Below are positions 30,632 to 39,255 of a stretch of 64,000 nt of DNA, piece by piece. The notes under the pieces are model-generated. The model was not told the DNA's origin. It searched no databases and was given only the letters and a program-made list of their open reading frames with translations. Every line of letters begins with the position of its first letter. Position 1 is the stretch's first letter. Location: contig NZ_JBDPZC010000001.1 in assembly GCF_039872765.1 (NCBI RefSeq), forward strand, positions 1,178,001 to 1,242,000, written 5' to 3'. The position numbers were made by a program, and so were the translations under genes. This DNA is from Roseateles_B flavus (GTDB lineage Bacteria > Pseudomonadota > Gammaproteobacteria > Burkholderiales > Burkholderiaceae_C).

Positions 30632-31756
30632 ATGACCGAGGCGCTCCAAGCCCAGAACGACCAGCTCCGTCGACGCCTGGAATCCCTGCTGCAGCAGGCG
30701 CGCAGCAACGAGGAGAAGCTGCGGCGCTTCGAGCGCCTGGAGCATGCCCTCATCGGCGCTGGCTCGCTGCCGGATCTGCTGCGCGTGATCCTGCAGGACT
30801 ACCGCGAGAGCTTCGAGCTGGACGCCGTGGGCCTGTGCCTGCTGGACGCCGGCGGCGATCTTCAGCGCTGCCTGGACGAAGCCGGCACGGATCTGGCGGC
30901 CTCGCTGCCTGGGCTCCAGCTCTTGGGCACGGCCTCCGAGCAGCCTTTGCTGCTGCAGCTGGGTCAGAGGCCCGCTCTGGGGCAGTTCCAGTCCTGGCGC
31001 CATGCGGCCCTGTTCGGACCAGAGCGCGTGCCTGGCCTGGCTTCCTGCGCTGTGCTGCCCCTGGTGCGGCAGGGCCAGCTGATCGGCAGCCTCCAGTTCG
31101 CCAGCCGGGACGTCTCGCGCTACGAGGTCGACGCCGGCACGGAGTTTCTGGAGCGCCTGGCGGCCGTCGTCGCGATCTGCCTGGACAACGTGCTCAACCA
31201 GGAACGCCTGCGCCAGGCTGGCATCACCGATGCCCTGACCGGGCTGCACAACCGGCGCTACTTCGAGCAGCGCTGCCCCATCGAGGTGGGGGAGGCGCAG
31301 CGCCACGGCCATGGGCTGGCCTGCCTGTTCCTGGACGTGGACCACTTCAAGCGCATCAACGACAGCTACGGCCATCCCGTGGGCGACGAAGTGCTGCGCC
31401 AGGTCGGCCAGCGCATCCGCCAGCAGCTGCGGGCCGGTGACACCATCGCCCGCTACGGCGGCGAGGAGTTCGTCGTGCTGCTGCCGCGCTGCCCTGACGA
31501 GCATGCCCTGGAAACCGCCGAGCGCATCCGCCGCGCCCTGTGCGAGACCAGCGTGGAGCTGCCAGACGGCGTGCGTCTGCCGGTGACGCTGTCGGCGGGC
31601 CTGTCCCTGCTCTCCCTGCTGCTGTCCAGCTCACAGCTGCCGCAGCTGGCCAGTGGCCTGGTGGCGGCGGCCGATGCGGCGCTCTACGCCGCCAAGGCGC
31701 AAGGGCGCAATCGCATCGTGATGGCGGGCCGGGGCGCCTTCAGTCCAGGCGGCTGA
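30632..31756 (+). CDS. Diguanylate cyclase with DUF484/GAF sensor domain
   Basis: A 374-residue cytoplasmic protein. A coiled region (QNDQLRRRLESLLQQARSNE) leads into a DUF484/GAF-like sensor (ERLEHALIGAGSLPDLLRVI ... LPLVRQGQLIGSLQFASRD). The GGDEF domain begins at about residue 196: LTGLHNRRYF, FLDVDHFKRINDSYGHPVGD and RYGGEEFVVLLP. GGEEF is at 276-280 and the inhibitory RxxD site (R267, D270) lies five residues before it, so the enzyme should be active and feedback-inhibited. It makes c-di-GMP, opposing the HD-GYP and EAL enzymes nearby. Its stop overlaps the convergent membrane-protein gene by 17 bases. Confidence 0.92.
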   Translation: MTEALQAQNDQLRRRLESLLQQARSNEEKLRRFERLEHALIGAGSLPDLLRVILQDYRESFELDAVGLCLLDAGGDLQRCLDEAGTDLAASLPGLQLLGTASEQPLLLQLGQRPALGQFQSWRHAALFGPERVPGLASCAVLPLVRQGQLIGSLQFASRDVSRYEVDAGTEFLERLAAVVAICLDNVLNQERLRQAGITDALTGLHNRRYFEQRCPIEVGEAQRHGHGLACLFLDVDHFKRINDSYGHPVGDEVLRQVGQRIRQQLRAGDTIARYGGEEFVVLLPRCPDEHALETAERIRRALCETSVELPDGVRLPVTLSAGLSLLSLLLSSSQLPQLASGLVAAADAALYAAKAQGRNRIVMAGRGAFSPGG

Positions 31757-32243
31757 GCGCCGGATCCAGCGCCGCGCCCCTCGCGCCCGGCCCGTGGGGC
31801 TGGCGCGCAGGCAGCAGGCGGAACCCCAACCAGGCCCCCACGACGATGGCCAGGCTGTTCTGCAGGCCCCAGAAGGGCGGCATGCGGGCCGAGGTGAGCA
31901 GGGTGAAGGGCGACCAGACCTTGGTGACATCCAGCTCGGCCAGCAGGAAGAAGCCGGCGGTGAAGGTGAACACCATGGCCAGCCCCATGCCGATGCGGTA
32001 CCAGAGCCAGCTGCTGCGCCGGCTGCGCTGGCGGGTGCGCAGGCTGAAGTAGGTCCAGGCCACGGCAAGCAGCAGCGAGGGCAGGGCCAGGCCCAGCAGG
32101 CGCAGGAAGACCGCGAGGCCATCCAGGCGTCCGACCAGGAGCCAGTTCAGCGGTGTGGAGGTCGCGGCCACGGCAGCGGCGAGCCCGCCCACGTAAACGA
32201 CGAATCCGGAAAGAAAGGCCAGGGGGCGGCGATGGCTTTGCAT
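31740..32243 (-). CDS. Hypothetical membrane protein
   Basis: A 167-residue protein with four hydrophobic segments, at about residues 9-28, 44-66, 80-103 and 122-140. The loops are short and basic on the cytoplasmic side (RTRQRSRRSSWLWYR). No family is recognised. Its 3' end overlaps the diguanylate cyclase gene by 17 bases in convergent orientation, and tRNA-Ser follows upstream of it. It is probably an inner-membrane protein of unknown role. Confidence 0.7.
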   Translation of the reverse strand: MQSHRRPLAFLSGFVVYVGGLAAAVAATSTPLNWLLVGRLDGLAVFLRLLGLALPSLLLAVAWTYFSLRTRQRSRRSSWLWYRIGMGLAMVFTFTAGFFLLAELDVTKVWSPFTLLTSARMPPFWGLQNSLAIVVGAWLGFRLLPARQPHGPGARGAALDPALSRLD

Positions 32244-32327
32244 GCGTTGAACTGCTGCGCTGCGTCAGCCGCAGGATGCGGCCGGGGCCATGCTAGCGCC
32301 GCGGTGTTCGGGCGCCACGTGAATTGT

Positions 32328-32417
32328 TGGCGGAGACGGTGAGATTCGAACTCACGGAGGGGATAAGCCCTCGGCGGTTTTCAAGACCGCTGCCTTAAAC
32401 CACTCGGCCACGTCTCC
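32328..32417 (-). tRNA. tRNA-Ser (anticodon TGA)
   Basis: A 90-base class II tRNA on the minus strand with encoded CCA. The acceptor stem GGAGACG pairs with CGTCTCC, the long variable arm of serine tRNAs is present (GAGGGCTTATCCCCTC), and the T arm holds GAGTTCGAATCTC. The anticodon loop is CTTGAAA, giving TGA. No integrated element is seen beside it. Confidence 0.95.
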
Positions 32418-32457
32418 CGGTGGAGAGCTGCGGATTCTAGCCTTCAATCGCCACGGC

Positions 32458-33090
32458 TCAGGTCGCCGGACCGGCTTCCAGGCGTTCGCGGCGGCGCATG
32501 GCCAGGGCCAGCGCGTGCTGGCCGTAGCGTTCGAGGCCGGCGTAGGTGTCTTCCATCACCTCGGGCGGATCACCCTGGCCGAGCTTGAACTGCGCCTGGG
32601 TGTCCAGGATGCGGGCCCTGAAGGCCACGATGTGCTGGGCGAGCTGCGCCTTGCGGGCGCCCATCTCGCTGGCATGCCATGGGCGAGGGTAGGGAGCCTC
32701 GACGTGGGCGACCAGGGTGTCCAGGGCGGCTGCCGCGGCCTCGGGGCTGTCCTCCAGCGTGATGTGGACCTGCAGGTGCACGGCCTCGTAGTTCCACGTG
32801 GGCGCGTAGCGGCGGTCGCGGAACCAGCTGGTGGAGATGTAGCCCTGAGCACCGCTGAAGGCCACGAGGGCACGCGGCTGGCGCCGGATCAGCGCCAACT
32901 GCGGGTTGTGCCGGGAGAAGTGGCCGATGAGTACGCCTTCGCCCCGGGTGTCGCGCTGCAGGACCAGCGGCAGGGGCGAGGCCTCGATCTGCGTGCCCTC
33001 GCTGCTGATGACCAGGGCCAGGGGGTGGTGGGCGATCAGGCGGTCGATCTCGCTGGCATGGCGGGGGCGGAAGATCTCGGGGGTGTTCAT
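32458..33090 (-). CDS. PaiB-family FMN-binding negative transcriptional regulator
   Basis: A 210-residue protein. The ATG of MNTPEIFRPRHASEIDRLI is chosen because the family begins at this point; the frame upstream overlaps the divergent LysR gene. The core is the split-barrel FMN-binding fold, with PLPLVLQRD, GHFSRHNPQ, VAFSGAQGYISTSWF and NYEAVHLQVHITL as readable family segments. PaiB proteins were named from Bacillus sporulation and protease control; in proteobacteria the role is mostly unknown and may be redox or FMN related. The LysR gene starts 138 bases away on the other strand and may control it. Confidence 0.85.
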   Translation of the reverse strand: MNTPEIFRPRHASEIDRLIAHHPLALVISSEGTQIEASPLPLVLQRDTRGEGVLIGHFSRHNPQLALIRRQPRALVAFSGAQGYISTSWFRDRRYAPTWNYEAVHLQVHITLEDSPEAAAAALDTLVAHVEAPYPRPWHASEMGARKAQLAQHIVAFRARILDTQAQFKLGQGDPPEVMEDTYAGLERYGQHALALAMRRRERLEAGPAT

Positions 33091-33228
33091 GGCGCGGCTT
33101 GGCGAGTGGGGGGATGACTGAATTCTTGGCCTTGCCGCGCGTTGATCGCACAGCAGATTTGCAAGCATGGCTGGCAAAATTGCTGTTCTGTTCTGGCCGC
33201 GTCGACGGCAGCCAGGGAAGGAGCGGCG

Positions 33229-34122
33229 ATGAAGGACTCGATGCCGGACTGGGATGACCTGCGCCTGCTCGCCCAGCTGGCCAGGGCGGGCGGGCTGGAG
33301 GCTGCGGCGGGAGCGCTGGGCATCAGCGCGGCCACGCTGTACCGGCGGCTGCAGGCCGCGGAACGCCAGCTCGGCGTGCGCCTCTTCGAACGGGGCCGGG
33401 CGGGCTACAGGCCCACGAGTGCCGGCCAGGAGGTCGTCGCGCTGGCGCAGCGCATGGCCCAGGAGGTGCAGGCGCTGACGCACAGCGTGAGGAGCCGCCA
33501 GGCCTGGCCCGGCGGCCTCGTGCGCCTGAGTGCGGGTGACACCTGGATGAGCGGACCGCTGCCCGCCCTGCTGGCGTCCTACCAGAGCCGGGCCCAGGTG
33601 CAGCTGCAGGTCGGCACGGCCAACACGCTGACCGACCTGATCCACGGGGATGCCGACGTGGCCCTGCGCACCGGCGGCGTCTCGCCCGAGTCCCTGGTGG
33701 GGCGGCGCCTGGGCTGGGTCGCGGCCACGGTCTATGCCTCGAAGAAGCTGGGCGGGGTCCGGGCAGACCGGCTGGACACCCTGCCGTGGGTGGGGGTCGA
33801 CGAGACGCTCGCCCACCTCGATTCGGCGCGCTGGCTGGAGCAGCAGGGCCTGGGGCAGCAGGTGTGCATCCGCACCCATTCGCTGGTGCACGTCCACCAG
33901 TTTGTCCGCCAGGGGCTGGGCCTGGGGGCGATCCCCTGCTTCCTGGGCGATGCCGATCCGGGCCTGCGCCGCGTCTTCGACCCGCCCCGGGACTGGCGCA
34001 GCGAGCTGTGGCTGCTGACGCGCCCGGAGCTGCGCAAGGTGCCGCGCATCCGCCTGCTGCTGGACGCGCTGTACGAAGGAACGCGGCCGTTGCTGGACCT
34101 GATCGAGGGGCGGGGCGCCTGA
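33229..34122 (+). CDS. LysR-family transcriptional regulator
   Basis: A 297-residue regulator. The ATG of MKDSMPDWDDLRLLA has an AAGGAG site five bases upstream and replaces an earlier frame start. The winged helix-turn-helix is at 10-70 (LAQLARAGGLEAAAGALGIS, ATLYRRLQAAERQLGVRLFE). The effector domain follows from about 95, with LSAGDTWMSGPLPALLASYQ and DADVALRTGG as family markers. It is divergent from paiB-like 32458-33090, the standard layout in which a LysR protein controls its neighbour. The inducer cannot be read from sequence. Confidence 0.9.
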   Translation: MKDSMPDWDDLRLLAQLARAGGLEAAAGALGISAATLYRRLQAAERQLGVRLFERGRAGYRPTSAGQEVVALAQRMAQEVQALTHSVRSRQAWPGGLVRLSAGDTWMSGPLPALLASYQSRAQVQLQVGTANTLTDLIHGDADVALRTGGVSPESLVGRRLGWVAATVYASKKLGGVRADRLDTLPWVGVDETLAHLDSARWLEQQGLGQQVCIRTHSLVHVHQFVRQGLGLGAIPCFLGDADPGLRRVFDPPRDWRSELWLLTRPELRKVPRIRLLLDALYEGTRPLLDLIEGRGA

Positions 34123-34131
34123 GGACCCGCC

Positions 34132-34959
34132 TCAGCCCGGCTGCTGCGCCTGCGCGCAGCGCACCTGGATGATGTCGCTGACGCGGCCCTGGGCGTCCAG
34201 CGCCGCCGCGCTCAGCGAGCCGCCCCAGACGCAGCCGGTGTCCAGCGCCAGCAGGTCGTGCCGCTGCTGAAGGCCCAGGGTGGACCAGTGGCCGAAGGCG
34301 ATGGGCTGGCCCGCGCTGCGCCGGCCGGGCACCTCGAACCAGGGCATGAAGCCCTGCGGAGCCTCGCCGGCGCCGTCCTTGGTCTTGAACTCCAGCTGGC
34401 CCTCGGCCGAGCAGAAGCGGATGCGGGTGAGCACATTGACGATGAAGCGCAGCCGGGCCGTGCCCTGGAGGCCGTCCTGCCAGCGGTCCGGCTCGTTGCC
34501 GTACATCTCGTGGAGGAAGCCGGCGAGCTCCGGGCCGCGCAGCAGGGACTCGACCTCCGCTGCCAGCGCGAGCGTCTGTGCGCGGTCCCACTGCGGCACG
34601 ACGCCGGCATGGACCAGCAGCCAGCCCTGCGCTTCGGCCGCCATGCGCTGGTGGCGCAGCCAGTCCAGCAGGGCCTCGCGGTCGGGAGCCTCGAGGATGT
34701 CGCGCACGGTATCGCTCTTGCCGGGCTTGCGCACGCCGTGCGCGGTGGCCAGCAGGTGCAGGTCATGGTTGCCCAGCAGGCACTGCGCGGCATCGCCCAT
34801 GCCCTGCAGGCGGCGCAGGGTGCGCAGCGAGGCGGGGCCGCGGTTGACCAGGTCGCCCAGGCAGTGGATGCGGTCGCGCGAAGGGGAGAAATCCAGGGTC
34901 TGTAGCAGGCGCTCCAGCGCATCGCAGCAGCCCTGCAGGTCGCCGATCAGGTAGTTCAT
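34132..34959 (-). CDS. apaH: Symmetrical bis(5'-nucleosyl)-tetraphosphatase
   Basis: A 275-residue metallophosphatase. Its signature segments are intact: YLIGDLQGCCDALERLL (GDxQG), IHCLGDLVNRGP (GDxVxRG), LLGNHDLHLLATAHG (GNHDxH) and LVHAGVVPQWD. These supply the metal ligands of the PPP-type family. The enzyme splits Ap4A to two ADP and also removes NpnN caps from RNA, limiting alarmone build-up during stress. The ATG start fits the family length. It is convergent with the LysR gene (nine bases apart) and divergent from the CNNM-like gene. Confidence 0.95.
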   Translation of the reverse strand: MNYLIGDLQGCCDALERLLQTLDFSPSRDRIHCLGDLVNRGPASLRTLRRLQGMGDAAQCLLGNHDLHLLATAHGVRKPGKSDTVRDILEAPDREALLDWLRHQRMAAEAQGWLLVHAGVVPQWDRAQTLALAAEVESLLRGPELAGFLHEMYGNEPDRWQDGLQGTARLRFIVNVLTRIRFCSAEGQLEFKTKDGAGEAPQGFMPWFEVPGRRSAGQPIAFGHWSTLGLQQRHDLLALDTGCVWGGSLSAAALDAQGRVSDIIQVRCAQAQQPG

Positions 34960-35077
34960 CACCGGGATTGTGCGGTCGGAAACGCCACGGGCTTCTGCTA
35001 CGCTTGCGCGCTTCGACTGGTTTTTTCGCGCCTGGCCAGGGTTTCCCCCGAAATGCTCCTGCCGCCCGGCGCCCCCC

Positions 35078-36379
35078 ATGGATACCGCCTTACTTCTCTT
35101 TCTGCTGCTGCTCAACGGTTTCTTCGCGATGTCTGAAATGGCCCTGTCGGCCAGTCGCAAGGCGCGGTTGCAGGTGCTGGTGGAGTCGGGTGAGTCCGGG
35201 GCGCAGGCCGCCATGGACCTGCACGACGACCCCACCAAGTTCCTCTCGACCGTCCAGATCGGCATCACCTCGATCGGCGTGCTCAACGGCATCGTCGGCG
35301 ACGCGGCCTTCTCCGCACCGCTGGCCGCCTGGCTGAAGACCGTCACGCCCTTGCACGACCGCGCCCTGGAGGTCACCGCCACCGCGCTGGTGGTGTTGAT
35401 CATCACCGTGGTGACCATCATCTTCGGCGAGCTGGTGCCCAAGCGCCTGGGCCAGATCTACCCCGAGACCGTGGCCCGCATGGTGGCGCCGCCCATGGAG
35501 TTCCTCTCGGTGGTGGCCCGCCCGCTGGTGCGCTTCCTGAGCTTCTGCACCGAGGCCACGCTGGGTCTGATGGGCCTGCGCGGCAAGGCCCAGCGCAGCG
35601 TGACCGAAGAGGAGATCGCCGCCAGCCTGGAAGAGGGCCTGGACGCTGGTGTCATCGAGCAGCACGAGCACCAGATGGTGCGCAACGTCTTCCGCCTGGA
35701 CGAGCGCCAGATCGGCTCCATGATGATCCCCCGCGGCGAGATCGCCTGGCTGGACGTCGAGGACACGCCCGAGGCCGTGCTCAAGATGCTGCAGGCCCAC
35801 GGCTACAGCCGCTACCCTGTCTGCCGGGGCGGGCTGGACGACGTGCTGGGCATCGCCACCGCCCAGGGCCTGCTGGCGCGGGTGCTGGCGGGGCAGGACC
35901 TGGCCCTTGGCGAAGACCTGGAGCCCTCGGTCTTCGTGCCGGAGACCCTCTCGGGCATGGAGTTGCTGGAGCACTTCCGGGCGTCCAATGCGCCCCTGGT
36001 CTTCGTGGTCGATGAATACGGTGAAGTGCAGGGCGTGATCTCTGTGCGTGATGTCTTGGAAGCGATCGCGGGCGAGTTCAATGCGCCCGGGGATGGCGAT
36101 GCCTGGGCGGTGCAGCGCGAGGACGGGAGCTGGCTGATGGACGGCCTGATCCCTGTGCCCGAGCTCAAGGACCGCCTGGGCCTGAAGGAACTGCCCGAAG
36201 AGGATCGTGGGCGCTACAACACCCTGGCCGGCATGGTGATGCTGCTGCTGGGGCGCTTGCCGCGCACGGCCGATGTGGTGGAGTGGAACGCCTGGAGATT
36301 CGAGGTCGTGGACCTCGATGGCAAGCGTGTGGACAAAGTGCTGGTCAGCCGACTGGCGGAAGACGGAGAGAAAGAATGA
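35078..36379 (+). CDS. CNNM/CBS-domain membrane protein (HlyC/CorC type)
   Basis: A 433-residue inner-membrane protein. The ATG of MDTALLLFLLLLNGFFAMSE is chosen; the family begins with this membrane segment and SEMALSASRKARL. The DUF21 transmembrane domain covers 1-190 (three to four segments, with QIGITSIGVLNGIVGDAAFS and IIFGELVPKRLGQ). Two CBS domains follow (about 215-335), then a CorC_HlyC-type domain (SWLMDGLIPVPELKDRLGL). Such proteins act in magnesium or cobalt efflux. Its stop overlaps the SapC gene start by four bases, so the two are coupled. Confidence 0.9.
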   Translation: MDTALLLFLLLLNGFFAMSEMALSASRKARLQVLVESGESGAQAAMDLHDDPTKFLSTVQIGITSIGVLNGIVGDAAFSAPLAAWLKTVTPLHDRALEVTATALVVLIITVVTIIFGELVPKRLGQIYPETVARMVAPPMEFLSVVARPLVRFLSFCTEATLGLMGLRGKAQRSVTEEEIAASLEEGLDAGVIEQHEHQMVRNVFRLDERQIGSMMIPRGEIAWLDVEDTPEAVLKMLQAHGYSRYPVCRGGLDDVLGIATAQGLLARVLAGQDLALGEDLEPSVFVPETLSGMELLEHFRASNAPLVFVVDEYGEVQGVISVRDVLEAIAGEFNAPGDGDAWAVQREDGSWLMDGLIPVPELKDRLGLKELPEEDRGRYNTLAGMVMLLLGRLPRTADVVEWNAWRFEVVDLDGKRVDKVLVSRLAEDGEKE

Positions 36380-37122
36380 GCACCCCCCCGATGTTTGGCA
36401 GCGTGGTTCCCCTGGACCGCGAGGCTCACAAGAAGCTGCACCTGCGCACGGACCTGTCCACGGTGGACAAGGTCAAGGGCCTGAACTCGATGTTCCTGAC
36501 GACGGTCGAGTTCTCGGAAGCCTGCAAGGAATTCCCCATCGTCTTCGTGCGCGCCGGTGAGGCGCCCAAGGACGGCGGCAAGCAGCCCGTGGCCCCCCTG
36601 GCCGTGCTGGGCCTCAAGCCCGGCCACAACCTGTTCGTCGAAGGCGACAAGTGGACGGCCAATTACGCACCGGCCTATGTGCGCCGCTATCCCTTCATGA
36701 TGGCCCACATCGATGACCAGGGGAACATGGCCCTGTGCATCGACGACCAGTGGGCAGGCTTCTCCGACAAGGACGGCCAGGCCCTGTTCGCCGCCGACGG
36801 CGAGGCCACCGAGTTCCTGGTCAACGCCAAGAACTTCGTCGAGAGCTACGAGCGCGAAACCGAGCGCACCCGCGCCGCCTGCCACGAGCTGGTCGAGCTG
36901 GGCATCCTGCAGGACATGCGCTTCGAGTCCACCAACGAAGCCGGCAACAAGGTCGATGTCGACGGCTTCATGACCGTGGACGAGAAGAAGCTGGCCGAGC
37001 TGGACGACGCCACGGTTGTGCGCCTGCACCGCAACGGCCTGCTGGCCCTGCTGGAGATGCACCGCCTGTCCCTGGGCAATATGGCCCGCCTGGCGCAGCT
37101 GCAACTGGCTCGCAAGGACTGA
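36376..37122 (+). CDS. SapC-family protein
   Basis: A 248-residue protein with the family's opening (PLDREAHKKLHLRTDLSTVD) and its FLTTVEFSEACKEFPIVFV, YAPAYVRRYPFMMAHID, CIDDQWAGFSDKDGQALF and LVNAKNFVESYERET segments. No signal peptide or membrane segment is present. SapC was named for the Campylobacter S-layer-related operon; in proteobacteria its role is not firmly known. ATG overlaps the CNNM-like stop, and a strong terminator follows, so the pair forms a two-gene transcript. The function of the pair is unclear. Confidence 0.9.
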   Translation: MSTPPMFGSVVPLDREAHKKLHLRTDLSTVDKVKGLNSMFLTTVEFSEACKEFPIVFVRAGEAPKDGGKQPVAPLAVLGLKPGHNLFVEGDKWTANYAPAYVRRYPFMMAHIDDQGNMALCIDDQWAGFSDKDGQALFAADGEATEFLVNAKNFVESYERETERTRAACHELVELGILQDMRFESTNEAGNKVDVDGFMTVDEKKLAELDDATVVRLHRNGLLALLEMHRLSLGNMARLAQLQLARKD

Positions 37123-37162
37123 AACAGCATCTGACCGCGCCCACGCGGTCGGCAAGGCACCA

Positions 37163-37187
37163 GGGGCAGGGCAACCTGCCCCTTTTT
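37163..37187 (+). terminator. Terminator after the SapC gene
   Basis: GGGGCAGG-GCAA-CCTGCCCC gives an eight-pair stem with a four-base loop, followed by five T. Confidence 0.9.
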
Positions 37188-37333
37188 CATGGGTGTCGCG
37201 GGCAGGCGCCGCTTTGCTGCGGCCGCGGCCCGGCCTGTGCAGGCTTGTTGCATTCGTCGGGCTTGTACCGAGGCTGCAGTCACAAGCCGCTGTCAGAATC
37301 CAGCGTCCCTTTTCGTTGGGGGTTGACAGGCAC

Positions 37334-38956
37334 ATGAACAACATCCTGAGCCGCCGCGGCTTTGTCGCGGGTTCCCTGCCCTTGAGCGCCGCGCTGACGG
37401 CTGCCCTGGGTCCCGCCGAGGCATTGCCGGCCGCCCGGCCCGCCGCCCAGTCGCCAGGCCTTAATGCGCCGTGGGACCAGATGGACGTGCGCGAGCTGCA
37501 GGCCGCCCTGCGTGAGGGCAAGCTCAGCTGCGAGCGCCTGACGCGCCACTACCTGCACCGCATCGAGATGCTGGACCGCCGCGGCCCGCAGCTGCGCTCG
37601 GTGATCGAGCTCAACCCCGACGCCCTGTCCCAGGCCCGCCAGCTCGATGCCGATCGGCACAAGGCGGAGCGCGGCCCGCTGTACGGCGTCCCCGTGCTGA
37701 TCAAGGACAACATCGCCACCGCCGACCGCATGGCCACCACGGCGGGCTCCCTCGCCCTGGCGGGGCTTCACGCGAAGCGGGACGCCTTCATCGTCAAGCG
37801 CCTGCGCGAGGCCGGCGCCCTGATCCTGGGCAAGACCAATCTCAGCGAGTGGGCCAACATCCGTTCCAGCCGCTCCACCAGCGGCTGGAGCAGCCGCGGC
37901 GGCCAGACCCGCCACCCCTATCTGCTGAACCGCAATCCCAGCGGCTCCAGTTCCGGCTCCGCCGTGGCCATGGCCGCCGGGCTGTGCGCGCTGGCCGTGG
38001 GCACCGAGACCGACGGCTCCGTGACCTCGCCGGCCAGCATCTGCGGCATCGTGGGCCTCAAGCCCACCCTGGGGCTGCTCAGCCGCGACGGCATCATCCC
38101 CATCGCCAGCTCGCAGGACACCGCCGGGCCCATGACGCGCTCGGTGCGCGACGCCGCCCTGCTGCTCCAGTGCATGGCGGGCCGCGACAGCCGCGATGCC
38201 GCCACGCAAGACCTGCCCCCGGGCGCGGCGCTCGATTTCGAGGGCGCCCTGCGCAAGGACGCGCTGAAGGGCGCGCGCATCGGCGTGATCCGTGCCGCCA
38301 TGCCGCCCCAGCCCCAGGTCATGGCCCTGTTCGAGCAGGCCCTGGAGGTGCTGCGCCAGCAAGGCGCGGTGCTCGTCGACAAGCTGGAAATTCCCAACCA
38401 GGCCAAGTACGCCGAGACCGAGCTGACCGTGTTGATGCACGAGCTCAAGGCCGGCCTGCGCGACTACCTGGCCGAATTCCAGCCGGATGCGCCCGTCAGG
38501 AACCTCGGCGAGCTGATCGCCTGGAACCGCCAGCATGCCGGCACCGTCATGCCCTTCTTCGACCAGGAGCTCTTCGAGCAGGCCGAGGCCACCGAAGGCC
38601 TGGAGACGGCCGCCTACCGCGAGGCGCTGGCCACCAACCGCCGCTACTCGCGTGCCGAGGGGCTGGATGCGCTCTTCGCCGAGCACCAGCTGGACGCCGT
38701 GGTGGCGCCCACCGGCAACGTGGCCTGGCTCACCGATCCCGTGCTGGGCGACCACTTCACCGCGGGCGGCTTCACCACGCCCTTCGCCGTGGCCGGCTAT
38801 CCCCATATCACCGTGCCCATGGGCATGGCCGCGCGCCTGCCCGCCGCCCTGTCCTTCGGCGGCCTGGCCTGGCAGGACGCCAAGGTGCTGGGCCTGGCCC
38901 ATGCCTATGAGCAGGCCAGCCGCCGGCGCGTGCTGCCGGCCTTTCTGAAAGACTGA
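37334..38956 (+). CDS. Exported amidase-signature enzyme (twin-arginine signal)
   Basis: A 540-residue amidase. It starts MNNILSRRGFVAGSLP, with an SRRGF twin-arginine motif and a hydrophobic stretch up to about residue 32, so it is probably folded in the cytoplasm and exported by Tat. The amidase-signature core is intact: Lys124 in VPVLIKDNIATADR, the serine-rich loop NPSGSSSGSAVAMAAG (cis-Ser near 207) and nucleophile Ser229 in GTETDGSVTSPAS. The enzyme would hydrolyse an amide in the periplasm; the substrate is not clear. It is alone on its transcript. The upstream 90 bases contain no hairpin. Confidence 0.9.
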   Translation: MNNILSRRGFVAGSLPLSAALTAALGPAEALPAARPAAQSPGLNAPWDQMDVRELQAALREGKLSCERLTRHYLHRIEMLDRRGPQLRSVIELNPDALSQARQLDADRHKAERGPLYGVPVLIKDNIATADRMATTAGSLALAGLHAKRDAFIVKRLREAGALILGKTNLSEWANIRSSRSTSGWSSRGGQTRHPYLLNRNPSGSSSGSAVAMAAGLCALAVGTETDGSVTSPASICGIVGLKPTLGLLSRDGIIPIASSQDTAGPMTRSVRDAALLLQCMAGRDSRDAATQDLPPGAALDFEGALRKDALKGARIGVIRAAMPPQPQVMALFEQALEVLRQQGAVLVDKLEIPNQAKYAETELTVLMHELKAGLRDYLAEFQPDAPVRNLGELIAWNRQHAGTVMPFFDQELFEQAEATEGLETAAYREALATNRRYSRAEGLDALFAEHQLDAVVAPTGNVAWLTDPVLGDHFTAGGFTTPFAVAGYPHITVPMGMAARLPAALSFGGLAWQDAKVLGLAHAYEQASRRRVLPAFLKD

Positions 38957-39000
38957 AGGCTCGGCGCTGGACGCGAATGGACGAGGGGGGCACTGGACGA

Positions 39001-39045
39001 GGGTCAGGCCTTGCCGGGGTCAGGCCTTGCGAGGGTCAGGATTTG
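39001..39045. repeat. Triple GGGTCAGG-type repeat after the amidase gene
   Basis: GGGTCAGGCCTTG occurs at 39001-39013 and 39017-39029 and as GGGTCAGGATTTG at 39033-39045, a 16-base period. The same word in either strand is found at 42007-42044, 54604-54617, 61913-61926 and about 40089, so it belongs to a dispersed repeat family. The rest of the 299-base gap shows an AT-rich tract before the next gene and nothing else. Confidence 0.6.
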
Positions 39046-39255
39046 TCACAGGAGCCCGGGGACGTGGCGGCAGGCCCACAGGAAAGATCCGGGAAATCCC
39101 AGCGAATCCGGTGTTAACCCTGTGCTGATTTGGTCCATGTCAGAGGGGCTGGTGTAAGACTTTGTGTATGTTGTACGAAGCGATGTTTTTAACGGTTTTG
39201 ATTCCGAATCGTCGCTAGACTGCGTCGACCTTGAACACCTTGAGGGAGTCTTTGG

